Source: Capsulimonadaceae bacterium | GTDB lineage: Bacteria > Armatimonadota > Armatimonadia > Armatimonadales > Capsulimonadaceae | Length of the DNA: 64,000 nt | Assembly: GCA_031292625.1 (NCBI GenBank) | Contig: JARLGU010000012.1 | Location: forward strand, 186,001-250,000 | Direction: 5' to 3' | Made by a program: the position numbers and the translations under genes | In this document: positions 17,749-26,945 of the stretch, in pieces | Layout of the letters: each line of letters begins with the position of its first letter | Position numbering within the stretch: the stretch's first letter is position 1 | Notes under the pieces: generated by a model | The model's input: the letters and a program-made list of their open reading frames with translations, nothing else | Told to the model about the DNA's origin: nothing | The model's database searches: none

Positions 17749-17831
17749 TCGTATCTTGGTGCGCCTCCTTCCGCGAGTCATCTCAGGCGGTCCGGTCCGA
17801 TTCAAATTCATGGAGTATTCGCCTAAACCCC

Positions 17832-17860
17832 TTGACAGGGATTTCTCGCTGTGCTATTCT
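17832..17860 (+). promoter_or_regulatory. Consensus promoter of LacI regulator operon
   Basis: TTGACA (17832-17837), a 17-base spacer, then TATTCT (17855-17860). Confidence 0.8.
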
Positions 17861-17861
17861 A

Positions 17862-17877
17862 GAAATAACGATATTTC
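17862..17877. promoter_or_regulatory. Operator-like inverted repeat at LacI gene start
   Basis: GAAATA (17862-17867) and TATTTC (17872-17877) flank ACGA. The site begins right after the -10 box, covers the transcription start and ends where the longest reading frame begins, as expected for autorepression. Confidence 0.65.
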
Positions 17878-17898
17878 ATGCCGCAGGATGCTTTAAGA

Positions 17899-18927
17899 TT
17901 GACGACAACTCTCCGTGACATTGCGAAACGCGCGGGCGTGGCGACAGGAACGGTTTCCCATGTCCTGAACAACAATCAGGCCGTGCGGATCAGCCCGGAG
18001 ACTCGCCATCGCGTCGCTCAAATCGCCACGGAAATGGGCTATCGTCCGAACCGGTTGGCGCAGAGTCTGGTTCGGCAAAAGACGCAAACGATCGGTCTCC
18101 TTATTTCAGGTTTGCGCAACCCGTTCTTCGTCGAGGTCCTCGAAACCGCCGAGGAGGCCGCGCTGCGAAGGGGCTATACCGTGGCCTTGGACACGGCCTG
18201 CCAGCTGCGGCGCGACATCGCGCAGGGCAGCCGCCTCGATGGATGGCCCGTCGATGGGATCCTGCAGTGGACGCGCGGGGACTATCTCGTGAGCAGCTAC
18301 ATCGGCCTTGGAAACCGGGATGTCCCGGTCGTCTACATGGGAGACATTCGCGAGGACGATTGCGATTACGTGACGTTCGATCTTTACGATGGAACGACGC
18401 AGGCTTTGCGCCATCTCTACGCGGGGGGACGCCGCCGGATCGCGTTTATGGGCGTCGCAAACGAGGAAGAGCGCGCGGGCGACCCGAGATTTAGCGCTTA
18501 CCTGGATTTCTGCGCAGCGTCCGGCATGCAACCGGCCAATCTGAGCTCAATATATGGCCAGACCGTTCGCTTCACGACTCAGGCCGGTATGCGGGAGGCG
18601 GGATATCACACCGCGATCCGTATGGCTATTGAGATCACGGGCACCTTGCCGGATGCTGTGGTGTGCTTGAACGACCTGGTCGCAATAGGCGCTTATAACG
18701 GACTGCGGCGTAGCGGAGTCGCCGTTCCAGACGACATTGCCATAGTCGGCTTTGACGGGATCCCCGAAACGAGGGTTTTGGAAAAGCCGTTGACCACCGT
18801 GCGCAGCCCGGTACCGATTCTCATAGAGCGATCACTGAGTATTTTGACGGGGCGTCTGGCTGGCGGGACGGTTGGAAAATGCCAGGAGATCATCCCGTGC
18901 GAGCTTATCATCGGCGAGACGTCCTGA
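17899..18927 (+). CDS. LacI-family transcriptional regulator
   Basis: 342 residues from TTG 17899. The helix-turn-helix is [20 protein letters not shown], followed by the hinge and a periplasmic-binding-like sensor ([40 protein letters not shown]). It probably represses its own promoter and the DUF1559 gene 34 bp downstream in response to a sugar. The ATG at 17878 abuts the operator and the expected transcript start, leaving almost no leader. TTG 17899 has AGGA about ten bases upstream and leaves a normal LacI N-terminus, so it is preferred, without certainty. Confidence 0.88.
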   Translation: MTTTLRDIAKRAGVATGTVSHVLNNNQAVRISPETRHRVAQIATEMGYRPNRLAQSLVRQKTQTIGLLISGLRNPFFVEVLETAEEAALRRGYTVALDTACQLRRDIAQGSRLDGWPVDGILQWTRGDYLVSSYIGLGNRDVPVVYMGDIREDDCDYVTFDLYDGTTQALRHLYAGGRRRIAFMGVANEEERAGDPRFSAYLDFCAASGMQPANLSSIYGQTVRFTTQAGMREAGYHTAIRMAIEITGTLPDAVVCLNDLVAIGAYNGLRRSGVAVPDDIAIVGFDGIPETRVLEKPLTTVRSPVPILIERSLSILTGRLAGGTVGKCQEIIPCELIIGETS

Positions 18928-18961
18928 CGCCGTTCAATTTGGATTCGAGGAGACTAAAACC

Positions 18962-19858
18962 ATGTACACTCGGCGTGCCTTCACATTGATTGAGCTATTA
19001 ATAGTGATAGCAATTATTGCGATTCTCGCGGCGATTCTTTTTCCTGTTTTCGCGACGGCGAGGGAGAAAGCGAGGCAGACGTCGTGTTCGAGCAATCTCA
19101 AGCAGATCGGTCTTGCGATTACGCAGTACGAACAGGACTTTGACGAGACTCCGCCAGACGGCAATTCACATACCTATTCCGCTTGCGGCTGGGCCGGACA
19201 GATATATCCTTACGTCAAGTCGAAGCAGGTCTTTGTTTGCCCGGACGACTCTACGCCGGCCGCGAGCTGTTCGTATCTTTACAACCAAGACATCATGAAT
19301 TTTGCCGCCTATAGCGGCAATGCCAATTTGAACCCACCTGCCTATCCGCTGTCGACATACTCGAGCGTCGCGAAAACCGTGCTGTTAGCCGAGGTGCAGG
19401 GCAGCGGGGGATACGATATTTCCGACATGAATCCAGCGGATGTTCAGAGCGACCTTCACAGAGGAGGGAATTCGCCGGACGGTCTTGGGGGAAATTTACG
19501 TCAAAACAACACCGTGGGATACGACCCGGACACGAGCAATGCAAGCGGCAGCACAAACAACATCCCCACCAACGCTGGAGGGAACGCCAATTTCACGCTC
19601 AAGTATGCGACCGGCTATCCGTCAGGCAGCAACGTCGCGGCCGCGGTGTTCGTCAGCTCGACGGGAGTCCACTCGCTCGGCGCAAACTATCTTTTGTCCG
19701 ATGGGCATGTTAAGTGGTTGAAAGCCAGTCAGACATCGGCGGGCAACAACAACACGAACGGATCGGCAGATACTTGCGGCGGCTGGGGAAACAACGGCAA
19801 CTACGAAGCGGCCACGACGGCATGCGCGGGCGCGGCCGCGACGTGGAGCATCTATTGA
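18962..19858 (+). CDS. DUF1559 prepilin-like surface protein
   Basis: 298 residues, ATG 18962 with GAGGAG upstream. The type IV prepilin leader is textbook ([20 protein letters not shown]), cleaved before the Phe, and followed by the DUF1559-typical [16 protein letters not shown]. The C-terminal H-X9-DG motif is present ([17 protein letters not shown]). The mature part is rich in Asn, Gly and Ser. DUF1559 proteins are expanded in Planctomycetota and Armatimonadota, and their role is not settled. Here the gene lies 34 bp behind a LacI gene and must share its promoter, so it is probably sugar-responsive and may bind or display glycan at the cell surface. Confidence 0.88.
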   Translation: MYTRRAFTLIELLIVIAIIAILAAILFPVFATAREKARQTSCSSNLKQIGLAITQYEQDFDETPPDGNSHTYSACGWAGQIYPYVKSKQVFVCPDDSTPAASCSYLYNQDIMNFAAYSGNANLNPPAYPLSTYSSVAKTVLLAEVQGSGGYDISDMNPADVQSDLHRGGNSPDGLGGNLRQNNTVGYDPDTSNASGSTNNIPTNAGGNANFTLKYATGYPSGSNVAAAVFVSSTGVHSLGANYLLSDGHVKWLKASQTSAGNNNTNGSADTCGGWGNNGNYEAATTACAGAAATWSIY

Positions 19859-19934
19859 TCGACGAAATGACCTACCTTTGGACTTTCGCTTGCTGTGCGT
19901 TAAGCGAGTGGTTACCGTAAATTGCTCAGGAGTT

Positions 19935-19965
19935 AGGAACGTTCTTTGGTTCCTGGGCCATTTTT
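19935..19965 (+). terminator. Terminator-like hairpin after DUF1559 gene
   Basis: AGGAAC (19935-19940) and GTTCCT (19949-19954) form a 6-bp stem. A TTTTT run at 19961-19965 follows six bases later, 107 bp after the stop codon. Confidence 0.45.
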
Positions 19966-20026
19966 CAAGCGCTACGCGCGCGGCTTGCCAACAGACTGAG
20001 TATTAGGCGGCGAAAGAAAAATGGCC
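19956..20026. repeat. 71-bp element bounded by 11-bp inverted repeats
   Basis: GGCCATTTTTC (19956-19966) and GAAAAATGGCC (20016-20026) are perfect reverse complements, separated by 49 bases. Confidence 0.6.
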
Positions 20027-20070
20027 AGCCCGGCCAGAGAGGGCATCTTAATCCTCATCTTCTCTAAAAG

Positions 20071-20361
20071 TCTGTGTAATAAACTGGCGTATTGCGAGAA
20101 AGATTCAGGACGGCTCGTGCCGCCGGGGCAATCTTTCGCCCGCGCCTCGTTCACTACCGTGATTTACGATGCCTCGTCAACACGCGTACGGCCTTTTGCC
20201 GCCATCGTCCGCCGGTCACGGACCGGTCTTGCCCGCGCCTCGTTCACGGCGGTGATTTACGATGCTTCGTCAACACGCGCACGGCCCTTTGCCGCCATCG
20301 TCCGATCTCAGCGCACATCGTGAAGCAGTCTTACGAGACCTTTCGATTTATCACATGCTCT
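20071..20361. repeat. Dispersed intergenic repeat, copy 1
   Basis: Shares most of its length with copies at 33889-34146 and 34673-34934, including the blocks GATTCAGGACGGCTCGTGC and GTCAACACGC. The edges (GTGTAATAAA on the left, CACATGCTCT on the right) form imperfect inverted ends. This copy has a ~93-bp internal tandem duplication (20139-20231 and from 20232) and lacks the ~55-bp hairpin block of the other two. Confidence 0.75.
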
Positions 20362-20404
20362 AACTAAGCGAAGTCCTATATCTATCGTGGAAAGAAGGAT
20401 TGCA

Positions 20405-22237
20405 TTGAACCGACCCTTATCCCTCCGCAACCTTGGCATCGCCGGACTGCTTGCGACCATCGCCGCCGCCTGCCCGGTTTACGCCCAGACGCAACTGATC
20501 AACCGCTCGTTTCCCGACCATTCTCGCCAGGTCTGGGTGCATTCCATGAACTGCTTCCCAACGTATAACGAAATCAATCCGCGGGGAACCAGCTATATCT
20601 ACGGCGACAACTATCCGTTGCTGTTGCGCAGATCGCTGAAAGCTCCGATTCGGCCGGCCGACACCGCGCAACGATTCTTGGAGTGCGGCATCACGGGCGT
20701 ACAGGTCGTTTTCTACAACGGCAACGACTACAGCGGCGGCATGCGCGATCGAATGAGCGCGTACGATTCTTTTGGGCTCAAGTTCGCTCCGTGTCTGGAA
20801 CTGGATGCAGGCAATCCTGCTGATGGGGCGCGCGTTATTAGCGACTTCATCGAGGCCGGGAAGGATCATAGATCGGCCGCAAAGATGCAGGAAGAGCCTC
20901 TCGCTTTTGTGTATTCGGGCCGTTCGCTGCACATGGGAGCTTGGCGGACGCTTCGCGAAACCCTGACAAGCAAAGGCCAAAATGTCTTCTTGTGCGGCGA
21001 TATCGCTTCTGAAATCGATTACTATGGCAATAAGCTGATAATGACGATCCCGCCGCCGCGTTCGGCGCCGGAGGACACCGGACGGACGATTGCCGATTAT
21101 CTCAGCGCCCCGAACCAGGTGTTCGATTCCTACTGGGATTTCGGATTCAATCACGCCGCACTGTACGACTTGATCGACGCCATGAACGGCAACGGCGGTA
21201 AATCGTGGCCGCCTCGCCTCTTCGCGGGCGGAAGCATGCCCGGCTACAATCGCGAGCACTCCAACCAACCGGGCATCAGCGGCGGCTACCTCGACTGCGT
21301 CTGCACGGCTGCCTACCGGGATTCCTGGAATAAAGTGCTTGCCGCACAGTTGCAATGGAACAATGTCGTCACGTGGAACGACGAGGGTGAAAAAACCGAG
21401 ATCTGGCCAAGCAGCGAATGGAATTGGACGCGTGCGGATATCACGGCGTTCTACTCGGCCCAGCTTCGACGCGTTCCGTATCCTGATCGGCTGAAGACGC
21501 CTCAGCTATACGTCACGACTCCGCAGCGCATCAATGGAGGCTGTGCGCCGACCTCGAATACGCAGCCTGGAGCGGCTCCGAAAACGTGGATTGCCGAGGC
21601 GATGGCGCTCAATTCGAGCTTCAAGTCGGCGGCGAAAGTTACGATCCAGGTCATTGACGCATCCGGGAGGAGCTGGGGGAAGCCCGTTAGCGCGATCGTG
21701 GCGCCTCAAAAGACGGGAGCCGCGACGATTGAATTGAACGTTCCGCCCTGCGTGAACGGTAAGAACTGGATCCGGGTAAAGGCAACGCTCATTTGCGGGA
21801 TCGTTCGTCAAGACGTCGTCTCCGCGCCTATCCTGATCTATGACAAGGAGGAGCAGACGGACGACATACGGGCCGCGCGAATACACTACTATTCCATCCC
21901 CGCGCGAATGGCTCTGCACGGTCAGGTAGGCTTGATCCTCAAAGGCAGTCCGCTCGCGAGCGGCGCGACGGCGACGGTCGTGCCGCCGCAGGGGACGAGA
22001 GTGCGCTTCGCGGAGGTGTTGCAAAACACTTACCAGGTAGAGAACTTCTACGACTCGGAGGAGCGGACGACGGAGATCCCTCGCCATCCCACGCCGGGCA
22101 ATGTCATCTACGAAGACAACCAGCACGGCGTCAATACGCCGGCGTCCGGGTTCTACGTTGGGCGGGTTATCGATGAAGACGAGCACGTCGGCTACTCGGA
22201 CCCGGTGTACGTATCCAGCCAGCCAACGCCGCGCTGA
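20405..22237 (+). CDS. Secreted GH71-like glycoside hydrolase
   Basis: 610 residues from TTG 20405, which has AAGGA five bases upstream. An N-terminal signal peptide ends near PVYAQ. The ~350-residue barrel resembles GH71 alpha-1,3-glucanases, with a TWNDEGEKTEIWPSS motif near residue 322 that parallels the ITWNDYSESSEVSPS motif of the GH71 protein at 26946. Residues ~400-600 look like beta-sandwich modules. Probably degrades an alpha-glucan outside the cell. It is separated from the upstream LacI-DUF1559 pair by a terminator-like hairpin and a repeat, so shared control is uncertain. Family assignment is moderate because the N-terminal half is divergent. Confidence 0.65.
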   Translation: MNRPLSLRNLGIAGLLATIAAACPVYAQTQLINRSFPDHSRQVWVHSMNCFPTYNEINPRGTSYIYGDNYPLLLRRSLKAPIRPADTAQRFLECGITGVQVVFYNGNDYSGGMRDRMSAYDSFGLKFAPCLELDAGNPADGARVISDFIEAGKDHRSAAKMQEEPLAFVYSGRSLHMGAWRTLRETLTSKGQNVFLCGDIASEIDYYGNKLIMTIPPPRSAPEDTGRTIADYLSAPNQVFDSYWDFGFNHAALYDLIDAMNGNGGKSWPPRLFAGGSMPGYNREHSNQPGISGGYLDCVCTAAYRDSWNKVLAAQLQWNNVVTWNDEGEKTEIWPSSEWNWTRADITAFYSAQLRRVPYPDRLKTPQLYVTTPQRINGGCAPTSNTQPGAAPKTWIAEAMALNSSFKSAAKVTIQVIDASGRSWGKPVSAIVAPQKTGAATIELNVPPCVNGKNWIRVKATLICGIVRQDVVSAPILIYDKEEQTDDIRAARIHYYSIPARMALHGQVGLILKGSPLASGATATVVPPQGTRVRFAEVLQNTYQVENFYDSEERTTEIPRHPTPGNVIYEDNQHGVNTPASGFYVGRVIDEDEHVGYSDPVYVSSQPTPR

Positions 22238-22278
22238 TCCGTGCACAATCCACACGAAGCGAGCTGGGCGATGAAGAG

Positions 22279-22301
22279 GGGGAGCGGATGGTCCGCTCCC
22301 C
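22279..22301 (+). terminator. Terminator hairpin after GH71-like gene
   Basis: GGGGAGCGG (22279-22287) and CCGCTCCCC (22293-22301) form a perfect 9-bp stem with a 5-base loop, followed by ATTT. The stem shares its GGGGAGCG core with the lpdA terminator. Confidence 0.65.
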
Positions 22302-22348
22302 ATTTGGCATCACTGCGGATCTCCGTCACAATTGAGCGGTCCGCCCCC

Positions 22349-22377
22349 TTGACAATATCCCCCATCTGCCCTATAAT
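22349..22377 (+). promoter_or_regulatory. Perfect consensus promoter of second LacI operon
   Basis: TTGACA (22349-22354), 17-base spacer, TATAAT (22372-22377): both boxes match the sigma-70 consensus exactly. Confidence 0.88.
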
Positions 22378-22404
22378 CGAATGTGGGAGCGGTACCACAT
22401 TCGA
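22377..22404. promoter_or_regulatory. Palindromic operator overlapping -10/transcription start
   Basis: TCGAATGTGG (22377-22386) and CCACATTCGA (22395-22404) are perfect reverse complements around an 8-base centre. The site starts at the last base of the -10 box. Confidence 0.82.
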
Positions 22405-22450
22405 GATGCGTGGTATGAGACCGCTGCCTTTTTCGCAAAGAGCCGCAATT

Positions 22451-23488
22451 ATGCCAGTTGAGACGAGAAGAGAATCTGTAACCATTTACGATGTCGCCAG
22501 AGAAGCCGGCACGTCGAAATCCACGGTCGCCAGGGTCTTGGCCAAGCGCGGTTACGTCTCCGCCGAAACGTCGTCGGCCGTTCTCGACGCGGTAAGCCGT
22601 CTCGGCTACCAGCCGGATGAGCAGGCGCAACGCCTTGCGAAGGGCCGCTTCGATAACGTCGTCGATATCTTTACTGCGGAGGTGGATTACGGCATCGTCC
22701 TCCGGCGCACCAAGGCGGTCCAGCATTTCCTTCAGGTGGCCGGTTACGATGTCAGCTACCACGTCTCCGGCAGAGGCGACGGAATGGCGGCTGGGACCAT
22801 CCAGAAACTGCGTCGGCGCAAACCCCGCGCGATTGCCGCTTGTACGTGGGACATTGGTCCGGATGCCGTCGCCGAACTTGTCGGTTACATGCAGGAAGGA
22901 GGCGTCGTCGTCTGCTTCGGCACCGACGAGCATATTTCCATACCCTGCGATCAGGTTCTGTTCGACGAAGAGCAGAACACCTACATGGCGGTTCGGCATC
23001 TTATTGAGATGGGGCATCGAAACATCGGTTTCAATGCGCATGACGATCCCAACCCCGAGCACCCGCGGATCATCGGCATGAGGCGCGCGCTCGCTGAAGC
23101 GGGGATCCCATTTCGGCCGGAGTGGATGCACAATTCGAGAGTCTACGAAGAGGGGGGCAGCCAATTGGCTGCCTGGTTCCTGGCGCTCGAACGCAAACCG
23201 TCGGCGATGTGTATCAACAACGATGTCGTCGCGTCGGTATTCGTACAGCAACTTTATCGCGCTGGGGTCAACGTACCCGCCGATGTGAGCGTGATCGGTC
23301 ACGACGACTCCCCGATTGCCAGCTGCTGCATGGCGCCGCTTACCGTCGTCAGCCAGCCGCACTGGACCGACAGCCAAATCGTCGCCAGATTTCTTACGGA
23401 GCGGCTCACCGGAGAGTACGATGGGCCGGCGCGTCGAGTGATCAACTGCGGAGAACTCGTTCAGCGAGAGAGCGTCGCACGGCTTTAG
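22451..23488 (+). CDS. LacI-family transcriptional regulator
   Basis: 345 residues from ATG 22451. Helix-turn-helix VTIYDVAREAGTSKSTVARV, hinge, then a LacI sensor domain (VSVIGHDDSPIASCCMAPLT). In-frame codons upstream to 22241 run through the promoter and operator, so they cannot be the start; ATG 22406 would leave a 20-base leader without a ribosome site. It most likely represses its own operon, which continues with DUF1559, lipoprotein, acetylesterase and GH71 genes, until a sugar cleared from the target glycan binds. First gene after a perfect promoter, so basal expression should be strong when derepressed. Confidence 0.9.
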   Translation: MPVETRRESVTIYDVAREAGTSKSTVARVLAKRGYVSAETSSAVLDAVSRLGYQPDEQAQRLAKGRFDNVVDIFTAEVDYGIVLRRTKAVQHFLQVAGYDVSYHVSGRGDGMAAGTIQKLRRRKPRAIAACTWDIGPDAVAELVGYMQEGGVVVCFGTDEHISIPCDQVLFDEEQNTYMAVRHLIEMGHRNIGFNAHDDPNPEHPRIIGMRRALAEAGIPFRPEWMHNSRVYEEGGSQLAAWFLALERKPSAMCINNDVVASVFVQQLYRAGVNVPADVSVIGHDDSPIASCCMAPLTVVSQPHWTDSQIVARFLTERLTGEYDGPARRVINCGELVQRESVARL

Positions 23489-23527
23489 GCGCGCTGCGGA
23501 GCCGGTGTTTATCGAAGGAGAAAAGGG

Positions 23528-24439
23528 ATGAAAGCAAGAGCGTTCACTTTAATAGAGCTTCTCGTTGTTATAGCCATTATTGCAATATTGGCAGCGATAC
23601 TGTTCCCCGTTTTCGCGACTGCGCGAGAGAAAGCTCGGCAGACAAGTTGCGCCAGCAACGAAAAGCAAATTGGACTTGCCTTCGTGCAGTACGTCCAGGA
23701 TTACGATGAACACTACCCTGGCGGCGATCTCACGGCAGCGCAGTCGCCGCCTTCCATGTTTGCGGGAGTTGGCTGGGGCATACAGGTTTGGCCCTACGTG
23801 AAATCGGTCGGGGCGATGACATGTCCCTCCGATCCATTGGCTTCGTCGACCGGCGCCCTCTCATATGAGTACAACGTCAACCTCGCCCAGCCGCCAACGG
23901 GGTTCGCCAATGGCGCTGGGGCGCAGGCTTCTAGCCTGACGGCGCCGTCCCGTACGGTGCTTCTATTCGAAGTCTCCCCGTCGGTTATGAAAGGCTGGCC
24001 ATGGTATCTGTTTAATCCGACGGGAGGCTCCTATCCCGATTATTCCTCCTTTGCGTCCGACGGCGATTTCGACGGCATAGCAAGCAACGCGCAGTCTGGA
24101 TATCCGTACACGTCGAGCGCCATGGGCTGTCCGCGCGGTTGTCTGTACTACGTCGCCAAGGGCTGGCTCACACTGCCTAGCGCACTGATCCCGTCGATGG
24201 ACGGACGGCACAGCGGCGGCTCGAATTTCGCGTACGCCGACGGCCATGTGAAATGGCTAAAGCCGACCGCAGTGACAACCGGCGGAAATGTGAGCGGCAA
24301 CTCCAATCTCTGCAATGACGGGACATGGGGATCGCCCGCTGTCACGAGCACGACGACGGTCGGCGCGGTTGGCTCGTCTGATGCGGCTGGCACAGGCTGC
24401 GCCGATCCGACCCTCGGGGCAACATTCAGCATCATTTGA
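23528..24439 (+). CDS. DUF1559 prepilin-like surface protein
   Basis: 303 residues with GGAGAAAAGG before the ATG. Prepilin leader and helix [19 protein letters not shown], then [16 protein letters not shown], nearly the same as the DUF1559 protein at 18962, and the H-X9-DG motif [17 protein letters not shown] near the end. The central 200 residues differ between the two proteins, so they may recognise different ligands. It begins 39 bp after the LacI stop and belongs to that operon. Exported and presumably assembled or anchored by a type IV pilus-like system; function is otherwise unknown. Confidence 0.9.
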   Translation: MKARAFTLIELLVVIAIIAILAAILFPVFATAREKARQTSCASNEKQIGLAFVQYVQDYDEHYPGGDLTAAQSPPSMFAGVGWGIQVWPYVKSVGAMTCPSDPLASSTGALSYEYNVNLAQPPTGFANGAGAQASSLTAPSRTVLLFEVSPSVMKGWPWYLFNPTGGSYPDYSSFASDGDFDGIASNAQSGYPYTSSAMGCPRGCLYYVAKGWLTLPSALIPSMDGRHSGGSNFAYADGHVKWLKPTAVTTGGNVSGNSNLCNDGTWGSPAVTSTTTVGAVGSSDAAGTGCADPTLGATFSII

Positions 24440-24496
24440 TGCGATCGAAATCCGGCCCGCAAGACGGAGCCGGTTAGAAAAGAATCGACCTTTAAC

Positions 24497-24790
24497 ATGT
24501 CTACATACTCGATGAGGAGACCGGCGGCAGTTGTCCTTCCAGGCATCGTACTTCTGATAGGTGGCTTCGGATGCTCGCAATCGAATGGCCCAACTCCAAA
24601 CAACGCGTCGCAGGCCAAAATTGCCGCCGCGATGGCCCATTCGAAGCCGATGAAAGCCGCGCCTCCGACTATTGACCAACTGAAGCGCGAGAAGACTGAA
24701 GTTCAAAACAATCCTTCTCTGCCAACGGAAACCAAGAACGTTCTTTTGATGCAAATCGAGCAGAAGATACAGGCTTCGGGCGGTCATTAA
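24497..24790 (+). CDS. Small lipoprotein
   Basis: 97 residues. The N-terminal hydrophobic stretch ends in a lipobox (IGGFGC), so Cys26 would be lipidated and the protein anchored to a membrane. The mature part is short, Pro/Ala/Lys-rich, with a helical tail (LKREKTEVQNNPSLPTETKN). No domain recognised. It lies 57 bp after the DUF1559 gene and 37 bp before the acetylesterase gene, so it is part of the LacI-controlled operon and may help display or assemble the pilin-like protein. Confidence 0.75.
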   Translation: MSTYSMRRPAAVVLPGIVLLIGGFGCSQSNGPTPNNASQAKIAAAMAHSKPMKAAPPTIDQLKREKTEVQNNPSLPTETKNVLLMQIEQKIQASGGH

Positions 24791-24827
24791 GACAGAATCG
24801 CCTTGCAGAAGCTGGAATTGAGAAATA

Positions 24828-26882
24828 ATGGGCCCAAAAGCCAACTCCGTAGCGATTTTGCTCTCGCTAATCGTGCTGCTGAACGCTGTCGTCGCGAAAT
24901 CATCTACCCTACCAGGCGAGCTCAACCCGAGACCGTTTCTGGCGTCGATATTCACCAGCAACATGGTTCTTCAGCGAGAGATGCGAAACCCTGTTTGGGG
25001 CTGGACGACGCCAGGATCAAGAGTTAATGTTGACTTTGCTGGCTACCGCCAGTCAGCGACTGCGGGGAAGGACGGCTACTGGAAGGTTCTGCTGAACAAA
25101 GCGCCCGTCGGCGGGCCTTACGAGATGGTTATCTCGGGCCCCACCGAAATCCACCTGACAAACGTGAAGGTCGGCGATGTCTGGATCTGCTCCGGGCAAT
25201 CGAACATGGAAATCGGCATCAACGCCGCGGCAAACTCCGCGCAGGAGGCGGCCAACGCTAATTTCCCTGATGTGCGTGTGTTCAAGGTGAAGCTTTCCTG
25301 GGGGATCAACCCACGATCGAAGATGGAAGATTCACAGTGGTCACCGGTCAATCCTCAGATGGTTTGGGGAATTAGTGCGGTCGGCTACTTCTTTGCTCGC
25401 GACCTCTACAATGAACTGAAGATACCGATCGGACTCATTGATACCGATTGGGGCGGCACCACGGCAGAGGCGTGGACCAGCTCTGAAGCGCTGGCGACGA
25501 TGCCCGACTTCAAGGAGTACCTTCAAAAGCTAGAGAATGAGCGACACGGAATTCACGATAACTCTTACGAGCGCCTCATCGACGAATGGTGCAACAAGTA
25601 CGAGCCCGCACATCCCGACTTTACAGGCACGGACTACGACGACTCTGGGTGGAAAGAAATGGCTCTGCCGGCTTTCTGGCAGCTAGCCGGCCTTCCGGAT
25701 AGTCCTGGGGACGAATGGAAGACGACGCGCGTCGTGTGGTTTCGTCGCATCGTAAATATTTCGGCAAGCGCAGCAGGCAAGGACGGCGTGCTCCACTTAG
25801 GTAAGATCGTGGATGACGACACGACGTTCGTGAACGGCACGAAGGTCGGCGAGGGAAGCGGTATAAAGTACAACGGCTTGGGATACGGGCCGTCGCGCGA
25901 CTATGCCGTGCCTGGCTCCCTGCTGCATATCGGGAAGAACGTGATCTCGGTGCGCGTTGTAAACAGCGTGTGGCGAGGCGGCATTTGCGGGAAGCCCGAG
26001 CAGATGCGGTTCGTTCTCGGCGACGGCGATGCGATCGATCTGACAGGCGCCTGGAAGTACTGTCAGACCCTGCTGACAAGCCCTGCCTCGTCGCCACTCC
26101 CAAAGCGCGACGATTCGGACGTGCACGCAACAGCGCCGGCAACTCTCTTTGACAGCATGGTTGCCCCTATCATTCCCTATGGCATTACCGGCGCCGTCTG
26201 GTATCAAGGCGAGTCCAATGCCGACCGGGCATACCAGTACCGAACGCTTCTGCCCACTATGATCGGCGATTGGCGCAGTCGCTGGGGGCAGGGCGATTTT
26301 CCGTTCTACATGGTCCAGTTGGCAAACTTCTCACTATGGGCCGAAGACCCCAAAGAGCCTAAAGACGCCTCCTGGGCAGAGCTTCGCGAAGCTCAAGCCA
26401 TGACCGCCGCACGTGTCCCCAACTGCGCGCTTGCCACGGCGATCGATATCGGCGAAGCGACGAATATCCATCCCCGCAATAAGCAGGAAGTGGGACGGCG
26501 TCTTATGTTGGTCGCTCTCGCAAACCATTACGGCAAGGATGTCGTCTGCAGCGGACCGACGTACAAATCGATGCAGGTGCAGGGATCTACGATCCGTGTA
26601 CAGTTCGATCACGTCAACGGCGGTCTGCAGATGCACGGTGATAAGCTGCTCGGCTTCGCAATCGCCGGTGACGATCGGCACTTCGTATGGGCCGACGCAA
26701 AGATAGACGGCAATTCCGTCGTCGTTGCTGCCCCATCGATTTCAGCGCCTGCTGCCGTGCGCTATGCATGGGCGAATAATCCGGCTTGCAGCCTCTTCAA
26801 CGGCGCTGGACTGCCCGCGCTTCCCTTTCGGACGGACCAGTGGCCTGGCATTACAGCGCCCAAGCTGGATGTAGCAAAGTAA
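24828..26882 (+). CDS. Sialate O-acetylesterase family (SGNH) carbohydrate esterase
   Basis: 684 residues with a signal peptide. The catalytic Ser lies in DVWICSGQSNMEIG near residue 121, YQGESNADRAYQYR forms a later SGNH block near 464, and the catalytic Asp/His region is NIHPRNKQEVGRRL near 546. A beta-galactosidase-like jelly roll (~255-400, KTTRVVWFRRIVNISA) is inserted between the blocks, as usual for this family. It removes acetyl groups from glycans; in environmental bacteria the substrate is often an acetylated plant or microbial polysaccharide rather than sialic acid. It lies in the operon with a GH71 enzyme downstream. Confidence 0.85.
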   Translation: MGPKANSVAILLSLIVLLNAVVAKSSTLPGELNPRPFLASIFTSNMVLQREMRNPVWGWTTPGSRVNVDFAGYRQSATAGKDGYWKVLLNKAPVGGPYEMVISGPTEIHLTNVKVGDVWICSGQSNMEIGINAAANSAQEAANANFPDVRVFKVKLSWGINPRSKMEDSQWSPVNPQMVWGISAVGYFFARDLYNELKIPIGLIDTDWGGTTAEAWTSSEALATMPDFKEYLQKLENERHGIHDNSYERLIDEWCNKYEPAHPDFTGTDYDDSGWKEMALPAFWQLAGLPDSPGDEWKTTRVVWFRRIVNISASAAGKDGVLHLGKIVDDDTTFVNGTKVGEGSGIKYNGLGYGPSRDYAVPGSLLHIGKNVISVRVVNSVWRGGICGKPEQMRFVLGDGDAIDLTGAWKYCQTLLTSPASSPLPKRDDSDVHATAPATLFDSMVAPIIPYGITGAVWYQGESNADRAYQYRTLLPTMIGDWRSRWGQGDFPFYMVQLANFSLWAEDPKEPKDASWAELREAQAMTAARVPNCALATAIDIGEATNIHPRNKQEVGRRLMLVALANHYGKDVVCSGPTYKSMQVQGSTIRVQFDHVNGGLQMHGDKLLGFAIAGDDRHFVWADAKIDGNSVVVAAPSISAPAAVRYAWANNPACSLFNGAGLPALPFRTDQWPGITAPKLDVAK

Positions 26883-26945
26883 GGCGGCATTGAGAGAGCA
26901 GACAGGGAACCTCATCGGCAAGGTGAGACGTGTGGTTTACAAAAC

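Larger units (their letters stand above)
19859..20404. other. Gene-free stretch with inverted repeats and a dispersed repeat
   Basis: 546 bases between the DUF1559 gene and the GH71-like gene. From left to right: a small terminator-like hairpin (19935-19965), an 11-bp inverted repeat spanning 19956-20026, and dispersed repeat copy 1 (about 20071-20361). No convincing coding frame. Confidence 0.6.

Noticed and set aside
20092-20367. Reading frame in repeat copy 1 with a near-identical counterpart in copy 3 (34699-34986)
   Set aside because: Both need a TTG start without ribosome site, copy 2 has lost the frame, and similarity is explained by DNA-level identity of the repeat rather than by coding.
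22241-22450. Long N-terminal extension of the second LacI protein
   Set aside because: The codons run through a terminator hairpin, the promoter and the operator; the LacI helix-turn-helix begins just after ATG 22451.
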